A stretch of DNA of 64,000 nt from Melioribacteraceae bacterium (GTDB taxonomy: Bacteria; Bacteroidota; Ignavibacteria; Ignavibacteriales; Melioribacteraceae), in the NCBI GenBank assembly GCA_016927595.1, contig JAFGMI010000032.1:1-64000 (forward strand). The letters run 5' to 3'. This document shows positions 56,369-64,000 of this stretch, piece by piece. Position 1 is the stretch's first letter; each line of letters opens with the position of its first letter. The notes beneath the pieces are model-generated. The model made no database searches. It was not told the origin of the DNA and saw only the letters and a list, made by a program, of their open reading frames with translations. The translations under genes were made by a program, and so were the position numbers.

Positions 56369-57523
56369 CTAACCAATTATCAACTTCAGCAGGTAGGCAC
56401 CTCCGAAACCGATATAATTACCAACGGCATAACCCAGCAATCCTGCTGCTATTCCCGGAAGAGCCAGGTCGTTCCAATCCTTTGCGCTTGTAATGGCTGC
56501 TACACTGGAAGGTCCTGCTTTAGCGGCAACAGAAGCCACTGCAATAATCCGGAGATCAAGTTTTGCGAGTTTACCGATTACCAGTGCAAATGACACTTGC
56601 GACACAATAACAATTAATACGAACATAAAAAGAACGGGTGCCAGTTCAATGGCTTTAATGATATCCATAAGCGCGCCTACCGCGGCAAAGAAAAGATAGA
56701 ATGCGAAATTTCCCAGATCGTTAGCGCCTTGCAGGTTTTGTATAAATTTAAATTGGGCAAATATCAAAGCGAGAGTAGTTGTAATCAATATTGTAGGAAG
56801 GTTTGGAAACAGGGGTGCAATAAACTGCTGTTTGATCCAGCTGCTTAAAAACATTATTAGCAGCGCCCAGAAAGTCAGCGCAGCAAGATGCAAAATTTTC
56901 AGCTCCGTGATTTTTTCGGAATGGTCAACCGCATCAAGTTCTTTCTGCTTCCAGAATTTACCGGGTTTGTAAAATTTCATTAGGTAATTAGGTGCGAGTA
57001 TCCAGATGAGAAAAACCGGCATGAGAGTTAAATTGTCGACCGCATTGGCGGCTGCAAATAAATTCGCATTGTTTATTTCCAATCCGGTCCATAGCGAGAA
57101 AAAATTTAAACTACCACCTATGTATGTTCCTATATAGGGTCCAACCAGTTTCCACCCTTCGTTTGAGAGTATCTCATTAAACTCGCTGCTTAGAATTATA
57201 CCACCGGCGATACAGCCGACAACCGATCCGATGCTTGCAATTCCAAATGCAGCCAGCATAGTAACGCCTGCATTTTTCAGATCAGCAAGTTTAACGTGAA
57301 ATAAAATTAAAATAACTGCAAAGGGTACCGCATATCCTGTTAATTCGTTGTAGAATGGGTTATCGGTTGTTATGATTCCCAGATTTGAGGCGGCGGCGCT
57401 TAAGAACAGAATAATTAATATCGGCGATATTTTTTTCGCAATACTGTATTTGCCCGTCAGATATAGAGAGAACGCTATAATGCCCAGGAAAATTATAAGT
57501 ATATGAAAAGGGTTAGTAATCAT
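56369..57523 (-). CDS. DUF819-family membrane protein
   Basis: A 384-residue integral membrane protein with about ten hydrophobic segments (HILIIFLGIIAFSLYL, ISPILIILFLSAAASNLG, VPFAVILILFHVKLADL, MLAAFGIASIGSVVGCIAGG and others). The glycine-rich PYIGTYIGGSLNFFSLW and SVAAKAGPSSVAAITSAKDW segments match DUF819 (YjcL-like) proteins. The family is suspected to be transporters but has no proven function. It stands upstream of nothing on its strand within 100 bp and is convergent with trmB. Confidence 0.9.
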   Translation of the reverse strand: MITNPFHILIIFLGIIAFSLYLTGKYSIAKKISPILIILFLSAAASNLGIITTDNPFYNELTGYAVPFAVILILFHVKLADLKNAGVTMLAAFGIASIGSVVGCIAGGIILSSEFNEILSNEGWKLVGPYIGTYIGGSLNFFSLWTGLEINNANLFAAANAVDNLTLMPVFLIWILAPNYLMKFYKPGKFWKQKELDAVDHSEKITELKILHLAALTFWALLIMFLSSWIKQQFIAPLFPNLPTILITTTLALIFAQFKFIQNLQGANDLGNFAFYLFFAAVGALMDIIKAIELAPVLFMFVLIVIVSQVSFALVIGKLAKLDLRIIAVASVAAKAGPSSVAAITSAKDWNDLALPGIAAGLLGYAVGNYIGFGGAYLLKLIIG

Positions 57524-57635
57524 TTTTATAATAATTTAATAATTGATCTGCTCAAACCGGCGGGCAATAATAACCCATTAACTGAGCATGAAACTAATGT
57601 TATTATCGACTAAAATCAACCGCAGGAGCAAGAGA

Positions 57636-58226
57636 TCACCAACTTAATATATAATTCAACTGCTCATCAACACTAGATGTAAATTCCTTGTAAGATGCCG
57701 GCGTGCGTCTGTTGATATAAAGCAGCAGCATGCCGGTTACCGTATAATTCAGATTACTTCTCAATTTACCGGTCAATTCGGCACTAATAATTTTTGATTC
57801 TTTAACATAATCCCATTCGCCTGAACATAGTCTGTCAAAAAATGTTGCTATCAATTCAACCGTATTTTTTTTGCTCCCTACGTCCGAAACTCTTTCAATA
57901 TAAAACAATTCGAATGTACCCGGATACTGTACGAAGTATTTTATGAACGAACGGGATATCGCCATTATTTTTTCCCTGCCCCTTTCTGCTTTGCGGGAAT
58001 CCTTTAGTACCATCTCCTCGCACTCTTCCTGAAAATCTTTTACGCACTCGAATATCAGGTCTTTAATATCCTTAAAATAGTTGTACAATGTTGCATAAGA
58101 GTATCCGGCATTTTCTGCAATGTTTCTCACGCTTATACTTCTCAGTCCCTCTCCTTTCAGGATTGATTTTGCCGAATCGATAAAATAACCTCTCATCCGC
58201 TGATCCTGGATCTGCTTTCTGTCCAC
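57636..58226 (-). CDS. TetR/AcrR-family transcriptional regulator
   Basis: A 196-residue regulator with an N-terminal helix-turn-helix LRSISVRNIAENAGYSYATLYNYFKDIKDLIFE (about 29-61). TLYNYFKDIKDL is a clear TetR signature. The start is GTG. Just upstream (58261-58279) there is a perfect 19-bp palindrome, so autoregulation is likely. The DUF819 gene lies 112 bp further along in the same orientation and is a candidate target. The effector molecule is unknown. Confidence 0.92.
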   Translation of the reverse strand: MDRKQIQDQRMRGYFIDSAKSILKGEGLRSISVRNIAENAGYSYATLYNYFKDIKDLIFECVKDFQEECEEMVLKDSRKAERGREKIMAISRSFIKYFVQYPGTFELFYIERVSDVGSKKNTVELIATFFDRLCSGEWDYVKESKIISAELTGKLRSNLNYTVTGMLLLYINRRTPASYKEFTSSVDEQLNYILSW

Positions 58227-58260
58227 ATTAACACCCTTAATTAAATTAACGCAATTAATG

Positions 58261-58279
58261 TAATTAACAATGTTAATTA
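58261..58279. promoter_or_regulatory. 19-bp perfect palindrome, candidate TetR operator
   Basis: TAATTAACAATGTTAATTA has 8-bp arms around an AAT centre with no mismatch. It lies 34 bp before the GTG start of the TetR gene, which fits promoter-overlapping autoregulation. Related ATTAA half-sites lie just to its left (58238-58260). Confidence 0.55.
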
Positions 58280-58407
58280 TTCAAAGAGTTTTTTTACCCG
58301 GGCGGGTAAAATATATTTCCACGGCATGCATACGGAAGAAATATACGGCGATTTGATTATGAACTGGTAAGAACCTGATTATGAAATGTGAAATCGATGA
58401 AGTATTT

Positions 58408-59238
58408 TCAATTATTATCCTTGAATATATTAATGCCTTTATGTTCTGATAGAAGTTCAACTGTGTTTAAGACAGGAAGCCAGGACATCTCAAACTTCGT
58501 TGCAATTACCTTTTTCAGCAGGTATTCATTTTCTATAATTGTTTTTACTGAGCTGTTTCTATAATGCTCGTAAACCACATTGTTTTTGAGTTCAATCCAA
58601 CTTTGATTAGAAAATTTGATTATCCGCAGCAAATTCATAAAATATGAACTTGTCAAAAATGTTTTGCTTATCTCATCCTGGAAATATGAAATATCCCTCC
58701 CTATCGGATTAACCACGTAATCATGAACCAGTACTTCGTTTTTATATACCTTTAAAACAGGAAGAGAATTCGCATTATGTGTGAAGATGTATTTTAACCT
58801 GCCCCACACCAGAATTTTATCAACATTCCGATCCAACTGAAAAGGTTCATAAAAAGGTGCTCCGTAGCCGACATCGACAAAATAATTCTTTTCATCAACA
58901 GAGACTATTAACGCAGCATGCGCGTCAGCTGATCCTGCAATGTTGCAACCCACGAATTTGGTTCTATAATCAAGATAATCAAGCAGGCATTTGAAATAAT
59001 AGTTATTCGCAAAGCATGTTCCGCCGCTGTGGTGAATTATCGAATTTTCTAAGTGTAATTCGATGTCTGTTAGCGTGGTTAAATTACTCCCGTAGTAATT
59101 AATAATTTTAAAAACATTTTCGAAAGGAAATTTCTGAATCTGTGATCTTATCAGCTTTAGCAGATTGTCATAATCGGGTCTGGAAAAATTTACGCCGAGA
59201 TGTGATAAATACTTTTTATAAACTCCGGAATATCTCAT
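58408..59238 (-). CDS. Arylamine N-acetyltransferase family protein
   Basis: A 276-residue protein with the three catalytic residues of arylamine N-acetyltransferases: C75 in SGGTCFANNYYF, H107 in DAHAALIV and D122 in YFVDVGYG. PFENVFKI at 38-45 is also typical. The enzymes transfer acetyl groups from acetyl-CoA to arylamines or hydrazines; some act in natural-product amide formation. The C-terminal third (HYRNSSVKTIIENEYLLKKVI) is family-like. It lies 13 bp downstream of the TGS GTPase gene on the same strand. The in vivo substrate is unknown. Confidence 0.9.
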   Translation of the reverse strand: MRYSGVYKKYLSHLGVNFSRPDYDNLLKLIRSQIQKFPFENVFKIINYYGSNLTTLTDIELHLENSIIHHSGGTCFANNYYFKCLLDYLDYRTKFVGCNIAGSADAHAALIVSVDEKNYFVDVGYGAPFYEPFQLDRNVDKILVWGRLKYIFTHNANSLPVLKVYKNEVLVHDYVVNPIGRDISYFQDEISKTFLTSSYFMNLLRIIKFSNQSWIELKNNVVYEHYRNSSVKTIIENEYLLKKVIATKFEMSWLPVLNTVELLSEHKGINIFKDNN

Positions 59239-59250
59239 GGTGGATATTAA

Positions 59251-60240
59251 TTATATGTGCAATTCAACAACATCACCATCGCACAGCAAATGTTCGCGGC
59301 TTACCACCTGACCTTCGTGCACCTCATTTCCCCAGATGCGCGCATTTTTCATGTTCTCGTGAAAGTCTTTATGAACCGCCATTGCAAAGTCGTCTATTGT
59401 TGCGCCTTTTCTTAAGATAAATGGTCTCGAATAATCAGGTTCCTCGTGCGGTTTTTTGGAGTAAACCCTTATAATCATAAGTTCTTTTATTATAAAGTTC
59501 ATCATACCGTGGATGTTACGACCGGTTTTGACAGAAACCGGCAGAAGCACAAATCCTTCTTCGCGCAGCAATTCGTTAAGAACATTAAAATCTTCATCAA
59601 GTTTTTCGGCATCATCTTTATTTGCCACGACCACATACGGCAGTTTATGGATTTTCTTATCCGTCAAGCCGGAATCATGTTTAATCGGGCAGATATTATG
59701 ACTTTCCAGTATATCAATTGACTTTTGAAATTGTTGTATTGGAAAAGCCTGCAGATCGATCATAAGCAAAACTAAATCGCTGTGTTTAATTAAATCGACG
59801 AATTCCGGCTCCATGTAATCACGGTCAAGTGCCGGTGTATCTATTAATTGTATATGTACACCATTATGTACAACCATGCCGGGTACAGGCGTCCATGTAC
59901 TGAACGGGCTTTCCGATATTTCCGGATCAGCATGCGTCAGGTTCGCCACGAGGGATGATTTTCCGACATTAGCAGCACCCAACACCACAACTCTGGCATT
60001 ACCCTCTTTTTCAATATGAAAATGCGTTTCATGTTTACCGGTTTTCCTTTTTGATGATTGTGCCTGCGATTTATATTTGGAAAGTTTTTTCCTGAGGTCA
60101 GCTCTCAGTTTATCCGTTCCCTTATGCTTCGGAATTGTACTTATAAGCGCCTCAAGAGTTTCCACCTTTTCCTGAGGAGAGTCAGCTTCCTTGTACCGAC
60201 GTTCTGCTTCGTGGTATTCTGGCGGTAAATTTGCAGGCAT
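59251..60240 (-). CDS. DRG/Obg-like GTPase with C-terminal TGS domain
   Basis: A 329-residue GTP-binding protein. G1 GAANVGKSS is at 88-96, G3 DTPALD at 134-139 (Ala in place of the usual DxxG glycine) and G4 NKDD at 207-210. The first 65 residues form a basic helical region (KGTDKLRADLRKKLSKYK) and the last 65 residues form a TGS domain (FILRKGATIDDFAMAVHKDFHENMKNARIWG). This is the bacterial DRG-like family; such proteins often bind ribosomes or RNA, but this member's target is unknown. It is followed by the N-acetyltransferase gene 13 bp downstream. Confidence 0.9.
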   Translation of the reverse strand: MPANLPPEYHEAERRYKEADSPQEKVETLEALISTIPKHKGTDKLRADLRKKLSKYKSQAQSSKRKTGKHETHFHIEKEGNARVVVLGAANVGKSSLVANLTHADPEISESPFSTWTPVPGMVVHNGVHIQLIDTPALDRDYMEPEFVDLIKHSDLVLLMIDLQAFPIQQFQKSIDILESHNICPIKHDSGLTDKKIHKLPYVVVANKDDAEKLDEDFNVLNELLREEGFVLLPVSVKTGRNIHGMMNFIIKELMIIRVYSKKPHEEPDYSRPFILRKGATIDDFAMAVHKDFHENMKNARIWGNEVHEGQVVSREHLLCDGDVVELHI

Positions 60241-60773
60241 TTACGCTTCCGGATTTTGGAGCAATGTAATAAATTCTGTAAAGATTTTCCCGTAAAAATT
60301 TTTATTGACTGAAACAAGCTGTGAATTAAAAAACGGACAGCACTCAACACAGTAACATTCTGAGATTCAGGCAAAATATTTATATGATCCGCCTGAAAAT
60401 TTCATCAAGATAAGGATAAATATTCGAAACACGCAGATACTTCTTCCCCCAAAAATTTTGTTATTAATTAATTAACCGATGATTTCAATTCAAAACCATA
60501 CTTACATACAGCATTTTACAGGCAGCGAATTAATCGGTCGAAATGAAACAATACGGGTGTCATGTGATGTTTAGATTGGAAATTACAAAACATTTTTCAA
60601 CACACAAATAATGAGAATCCTGATTGAATTAAAACCAGTTTATCGTAATCGAATGAATTAACAGCTGTGTTAAGTCAATTTCCACAAAAGATTTCGGAAA
60701 AGTCGTAATAAAAAATGAAAATGGATTCTGATATTAAAAAATAATTATTTATGTATTATAAAAGGATAATGAA
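60241..60773. other. Non-coding region between GTPase and SDR genes, 533 bp
   Basis: A divergent spacer with no credible gene. It contains TTCAGGC and GCCTGAA (60366-60372 and 60391-60397) as inverted arms with an 18-base loop, and a perfect short inverted repeat TTAACA-GCTG-TGTTAA at 60658-60673, about 100 bp upstream of the SDR start. AAAGGAT gives the SDR ribosome site. I saw no tRNA or other RNA. Promoters were not identified with confidence. Confidence 0.6.
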
Positions 60774-61682
60774 ATGATAAAAACAGATTGGAAAGCCGAT
60801 AATATCCCGGATCAAAGCGGAAGAAATGTAATTATAACAGGCTCAAGCGGCGGAATAGGTTATGAAGCTGCTAAAGTATTCGCAGATAAAAATGCGAAAG
60901 TCATAATTGCTGTCAGGAACTTAGCGAAAGGAGAAAAAGCTAAAAAAAATATCAAAGATAATAAGGATAATGCTGACGTTGAAGTTATGTTATTGGATCT
61001 TGCCGATTTACGATCGGTTAAGAAATTTGCCGATGAATACAAGAAAAAGTTCAGAAAACTTGATCTGCTTATAAATAATGCCGGCGTTATGATTCCTCCC
61101 TACCTTAAAACCAAAGACGGATTTGAACTCCAGTTCGGAACGAATCATCTCGGTCACTTCGCATTAACAGCATTGATGATAGACTTAATCATCAATACTG
61201 AAAATTCAAGGATCGTTAATGTTTCCAGCAATGCACATAAATACGGAAGGCTTAATTTTGAAGATCTGAACTGGAAGAATAGAAAATACAAAGCATGGCG
61301 GGCATACGGCGACAGTAAGATATCGAATCTTTATTTTACGTATGAATTACAGCGCAGGTTAGATTCTGTTAAATCTCATATTAAAGTGACTGCTGCTCAT
61401 CCGGGATGGACAGCAACAGAACTGCAACGACACAACGGATTCCTTAATTATCTTAATAAGTTTTTTGCGATGGAACAATCTCAGGGAGCATTGCCTGTCT
61501 TAAGAGCAGCTGTTGATGAAAATGCACATGGTGGCGACTACTTTGGTCCCGATGGCTGGCAGGAATGGAAAGGATACCCGGTTAAGGTAAATTCGAACAA
61601 GTTATCGCTTGATAGTGTAATAGCCGGTAAATTATGGAATGTTTCGGAAGAATTGACCAACATCAAATTTATGATTGGGTAA
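60774..61682 (+). CDS. Short-chain dehydrogenase/reductase
   Basis: A 302-residue NAD(P)-dependent oxidoreductase. The glycine-rich cofactor motif TGSSGGIG is at 22-29, NNAG at 101-104, the catalytic Ser in VNVSSNAHKYG and Y178...K182 in AYGDSK, so all catalytic residues are intact. The overall pattern (IIVGNIRDQSG-type start, DLADLRSVKKFADE, FGTNHLGHFALTALM, AAHPGWTATELQRHNG) resembles the retinol dehydrogenase / WW-domain oxidoreductase subgroup. AAGGATAATGAA precedes the ATG. The substrate is unknown. Confidence 0.93.
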   Translation: MIKTDWKADNIPDQSGRNVIITGSSGGIGYEAAKVFADKNAKVIIAVRNLAKGEKAKKNIKDNKDNADVEVMLLDLADLRSVKKFADEYKKKFRKLDLLINNAGVMIPPYLKTKDGFELQFGTNHLGHFALTALMIDLIINTENSRIVNVSSNAHKYGRLNFEDLNWKNRKYKAWRAYGDSKISNLYFTYELQRRLDSVKSHIKVTAAHPGWTATELQRHNGFLNYLNKFFAMEQSQGALPVLRAAVDENAHGGDYFGPDGWQEWKGYPVKVNSNKLSLDSVIAGKLWNVSEELTNIKFMIG

Positions 61683-62079
61683 TTTTATCGGGAAAAATTT
61701 TCGGATTATATTTCAGTTTCAATAAAAGTGAAACATAATTGAGAAGAGTAATAGCTGCAATGTTGGCGAAAGCGTACCAATGTCTAACCGGTTATTGCAG
61801 CGAATCAAGTATGCGTTGGTTTAAAATTTCTGAAAGTACTATTTAAAATCGGATATTTACTGAGATCCGGTTCCGGGGAGTCGGGTTATTGTTTAAACAC
61901 GCAAAAATTATGCAACTCCTAACGGTGTGTGGAACGAGTCTTCTTGTAAATATGTTAATAATTCCGGACTCTCGGCAAAGCAATGATTAATTCAGCCCTA
62001 TGCAGAATTTATAAACACTAAAATGAATCTGGGAATACTTCTCTGACGGCTGGTTGCAGGTATCAAATAAAAGAATAAT
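61683..62079. other. Non-coding region between SDR and glutathione peroxidase genes, 397 bp
   Basis: This spacer has no credible gene. It contains a compact fold-back at 61754-61801 (described separately) and ordinary AT-rich sequence elsewhere. The ribosome site of the glutathione peroxidase gene is weak. No promoter was recognised with confidence. Confidence 0.6.
61754..61801. other. Possible structured RNA or DNA element, 48 nt
   Basis: GCTGCAAT (61754-61761) and ATTGCAGC (61794-61801) pair perfectly and enclose two possible inner hairpins, TTGG-N10-CCAA and the palindrome AACCGGTT. It would form a three-way junction. The nearest gene on the right starts about 280 bp further on. It may be part of a leader or a repeat; no known RNA family was recognised. 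Confidence 0.4.
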
Positions 62080-62565
62080 ATGAACGAGAAATTTTATAGC
62101 TTAAATGCTTTATCGCTCCGGGGGGAGAGGATAAACATGGAATCTTACAGAAACAAAGTTGTGCTGGTTATAAATACTGCCAGCCGATGCGGATTTACAC
62201 CGCAATATGAGGGACTTGAGAAGCTATATAAGAAATTCGGTAATAATGGATTCGTGATTCTTGGTTTTCCCTGTAACCAGTTTGGTCATCAGGAACCAGG
62301 AAATGAAAAGGAAATTGCTGAAGGCTGTCTTGTCAATTACGGCGTTACATTCCCGATATTCTCAAAAGTTAAAGTGAATGGTACGGATGCTCACCCGATT
62401 TTCAAATATTTAAAAAATAAACTGCCGGGAATTTTTGGCGGTCGTATAAATTGGAATTTCACAAAATTTCTTATCGATAAAAACGGACAACCTTTTAAAA
62501 GATTTGCGCCTTACACCCGACCGGAAAAACTGGAAAAAATAATTTCACGCTTACTTGAAAAATAG
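62080..62565 (+). CDS. Glutathione peroxidase family (Cys-type)
   Basis: A 161-residue thiol peroxidase. The peroxidatic Cys is C37 in NTASRCGFTPQYEGLE (Cys in place of selenocysteine), and the tetrad partners are the Gln of FPCNQFGHQE (63-71), and W125-N126 in RINWNFTKF. A second Cys (C83, EGCLVNYG) is well placed as the resolving Cys, so this is probably a thioredoxin-dependent peroxidase. Bacteria without glutathione use this type. No signal peptide is present. It lies upstream of the FKBP gene on the same strand by 106 bp. Confidence 0.93.
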   Translation: MNEKFYSLNALSLRGERINMESYRNKVVLVINTASRCGFTPQYEGLEKLYKKFGNNGFVILGFPCNQFGHQEPGNEKEIAEGCLVNYGVTFPIFSKVKVNGTDAHPIFKYLKNKLPGIFGGRINWNFTKFLIDKNGQPFKRFAPYTRPEKLEKIISRLLEK

Positions 62566-62671
62566 CTTCCGCACTTAAACTTTTATCAGTTTATTCGAAC
62601 CGTTCCAAAGTTGGTATTCAAAGAGGAATACGATAAGTTTACAAACGCTAATTTTAAATATGGGAGAAATA

Positions 62672-63370
62672 ATGAAGCATGTATTAATTACTTTGATTTT
62701 TCTGGGTTTTATTTCAACGATTATTGCACAGAATAAAAAATTATCCAAAGATGATTTGAAGACAACAAAACAAAAAGTAAGCTATGCTATTGGACATGAT
62801 GTTGGGAAAAACACAAAATTGCAGGGAATTGAAATTTCGGTCGATGAATTTATGCAGGGCTTTAAAGACGCATTATCAGACAATCCGGTTTTAACAGAAC
62901 AGGAAATAACACAGATCATTATTTCATTTCAACAGGAGATGATGGCTGAGAGAGAAGCGAAAAATAAAGTTGCCGCTCAAAAAAATAAGAAAGATGGAAA
63001 AGCCTTTCTGGAAGCAAATGCCCAAAAGGAAGGTGTGGTAACGCTTTCCAGTGGTCTTCAGTACAAAGTGATTAAAAGGGGAAACGGACCGCAGCCGACG
63101 AAAAGTGATAAAGTGAAAGTTCATTACCGGGGCACTTCGATTTCGGGTGAGGAATTCGACAGTTCATACAAACGTGGTGAACCAACCGAGTTCCCGGTTA
63201 CGGGTGTAATTAAAGGGTGGACCGAAGCACTGCTGCTGATGCATGTCGGTGATAAATGGGAATTATATATACCGTATGACTTAGCTTATGGCGAAAGTGG
63301 TAACCCGCCTGTTATACAGCCTGCCCAAACGCTTTTATTTGAAGTTGAGCTGCTTGAAATTGTAAAATAA
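62672..63370 (+). CDS. FKBP-type peptidyl-prolyl isomerase, exported (FkpA/Mip-like)
   Basis: I place the start at the ATG at 62672, where GGGAGAAATA serves as the ribosome site (232 residues); the frame's upstream ATG is at 62660. The signal peptide (MKHVLITLIFLGFISTIIAQ) is followed by the Mip-type dimerisation domain (KVSYAIGHDVGKN, VDEFMQGFKDALSD, EIAQ-like helices) and the FKBP domain (SDKVKVHYRGTSISGEEFDSSY, GWTEALLLMHVGDKWELYIPYDLAYG, TLLFEVELL). It is likely periplasmic, folding outer-membrane proteins. A bidirectional terminator follows. Confidence 0.94.
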   Translation: MKHVLITLIFLGFISTIIAQNKKLSKDDLKTTKQKVSYAIGHDVGKNTKLQGIEISVDEFMQGFKDALSDNPVLTEQEITQIIISFQQEMMAEREAKNKVAAQKNKKDGKAFLEANAQKEGVVTLSSGLQYKVIKRGNGPQPTKSDKVKVHYRGTSISGEEFDSSYKRGEPTEFPVTGVIKGWTEALLLMHVGDKWELYIPYDLAYGESGNPPVIQPAQTLLFEVELLEIVK

Positions 63371-63400
63371 TAGGATATGATTAAAAAATAGAAATTAAGA

Positions 63401-63434
63401 AACCCGGCTGACTATATAAGCCGGGTTTTGTTTA
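63401..63434. terminator. Bidirectional intrinsic terminator
   Basis: AACCCGGCT (63401-63409), a nine-base loop, and AGCCGGGTT (63419-63427) form a perfect 9-bp stem. A T-rich run follows on the plus strand (TTTTGTTT), and the minus strand has TTTCTTAATTTC. It separates the convergent FKBP and GH3 genes. Confidence 0.9.
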
Positions 63435-63439
63435 TTAAA

Positions 63440-64000
63440 TTATTCTAATTCGAACATCGTCTCCAGCTCAGCGTCTGAACTTCCACCTACCCAAAGCTTA
63501 AAATCACCCGGTTCGGCAGTATAATTCATATTTATGTCCCAGAATTTTAAATCGTCTGTATTCAGAACGAATTTCACCTCTTTAGATTCACCCGGCAATA
63601 AATTTATTCTTTTAAAGCTTTTCAGTTCTTTTACCGGTCTTGTTACACTTCCAACCAGATCTCTCACATATAGTTGAACAACTTCTTCTCCTGCGTAACT
63701 GCCTGTATTGGAAACGGTGACCGATATTTCAAGACTATCCCCCATTTTGATCTCATGCTTTGACAGCTTAAGATCGGAATATTCGAAATCGGTGTAAGAT
63801 AATCCGTAGCCGAACGGATAAGCAGGTGTGTAATCTACATCGAGAAAATAAGAAACAAATCCTTTCGGATCCTCCGGCGTACCCGGTTCTATACCCAGTT
63901 GATCTTCAGAGGGCGGTCTGCCTGTATTTTTGTGAGAATAATATATAGGCACCTGACCCACTGTTCTCGGAAAACTTACCGGCAATTTACCTGATGGCGA
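63440..64000 (-). CDS. GH3 beta-glucosidase, C-terminal part (cut by window end)
   Basis: The reading frame remains open to the window edge, so only about the last 185 residues are seen and the true start is outside. PSGKLPVSFPRTVGQVPIYYSHKNTGRP is the characteristic BglX-type motif after the second GH3 domain. The remaining residues form the fibronectin III-like C-terminal domain (AYPFGYGLSYTDFEYSDLKL, VSNTGSYAGEEVVQLYV, GESKEVKFVL, LKFWDINMNYTAEPGDFKLWVGGSS). The enzyme probably releases glucose from beta-glucosides in the periplasm. The catalytic nucleophile lies upstream of the window edge. Confidence 0.93.
   Translation of the reverse strand, partial: SPSGKLPVSFPRTVGQVPIYYSHKNTGRPPSEDQLGIEPGTPEDPKGFVSYFLDVDYTPAYPFGYGLSYTDFEYSDLKLSKHEIKMGDSLEISVTVSNTGSYAGEEVVQLYVRDLVGSVTRPVKELKSFKRINLLPGESKEVKFVLNTDDLKFWDINMNYTAEPGDFKLWVGGSSDAELETMFELE

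Noticed and set aside
60241-60773. A tRNA or other stable RNA in the 533-bp spacer
   Set aside because: No cloverleaf arms or T-loop consensus were found.

Overview
The window looks like a chromosomal stretch of a free-living member of the Bacteroidota/Ignavibacteriota (FCB) group. It is AT-rich, many secreted proteins end their signal peptide in a short ...AQ motif, and it carries a SusC/SusD outer-membrane pair, a second TonB-dependent receptor with a carboxypeptidase-regulatory-like domain, a DUF5916 protein and a sortilin-type (VPS10) propeller protein. Clear Shine-Dalgarno boxes (GGAGG, AAGGAG, AGAGG) precede many genes and TTG/GTG starts are frequent. This fits Ignavibacteria better than classical Bacteroidia, but the assignment is an inference without a marker-gene tree. 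About 50 genes fill nearly the whole window. I see no rRNA, tRNA, insertion sequence, prophage or CRISPR array.

Layout. 1-10.8 kb: clpB (minus) behind a short 17-bp tandem repeat; a GH10-like hydrolase and a DUF5916 protein (plus); then a minus-strand run of a secreted 'asparagine synthetase B'-named protein, a GroES-fold protein with no normal start codon, and a HEFGH zinc peptidase. 10.8-15.7 kb: a compact minus-strand operon (Trm112-like protein, GlcD-type FAD oxidase, TPR protein, ClpX) closed by a good intrinsic terminator. 16.0-16.7 kb: a VapBC-like toxin-antitoxin pair. 16.9-27 kb: minus-strand metabolic genes (Tat-exported D-aminoacylase, PPK2, a uridine-kinase-like P-loop protein, a Glu/Leu dehydrogenase, an esterase, an unknown protein, an aldo/keto reductase) and an FtsX/MacB-type permease with a two-unit operator upstream. 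27-41.4 kb: M3 peptidase lipoprotein with terminator, membrane-anchored AraC regulator, Gfo/Idh/MocA oxidoreductase, a small Cys-rich protein, a VPS10 propeller, a regulator-type propeller, a TonB-dependent receptor, an EamA transporter and a lactonase-fold lipoprotein. 41.4-46.1 kb: SusC/SusD with a 433-bp upstream region. 46-64 kb: methyltransferase with TetR, two DinB-fold proteins, a ferritin-like protein, exonuclease III, TypA, a frame-broken outer-membrane protein, a gluzincin-like protease, TrmB, DUF819, TetR, an arylamine N-acetyltransferase, a TGS GTPase, an SDR, glutathione peroxidase, an FKBP isomerase and the 3' end of a GH3 beta-glucosidase.

Themes. Proteostasis (ClpB, ClpX, GroES-like, TypA, FKBP, several zinc peptidases), envelope and nutrient uptake (SusCD, second TonB receptor, GH enzymes, FtsX-type permease) and stress or redox functions (glutathione peroxidase, ferritin-like, YfiT-type DinB) dominate. 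I did not find a clear, large novel system. The most unusual items are the GroES-like gene whose frame has no ATG/GTG/TTG start, the outer-membrane protein broken by one missing base at an AAAA run, the 20-bp tandem operator upstream of the FtsX-type permease, the 19-bp perfect palindrome next to a TetR gene, and two unexplained fold-back elements near 32.15 kb and 61.77 kb.
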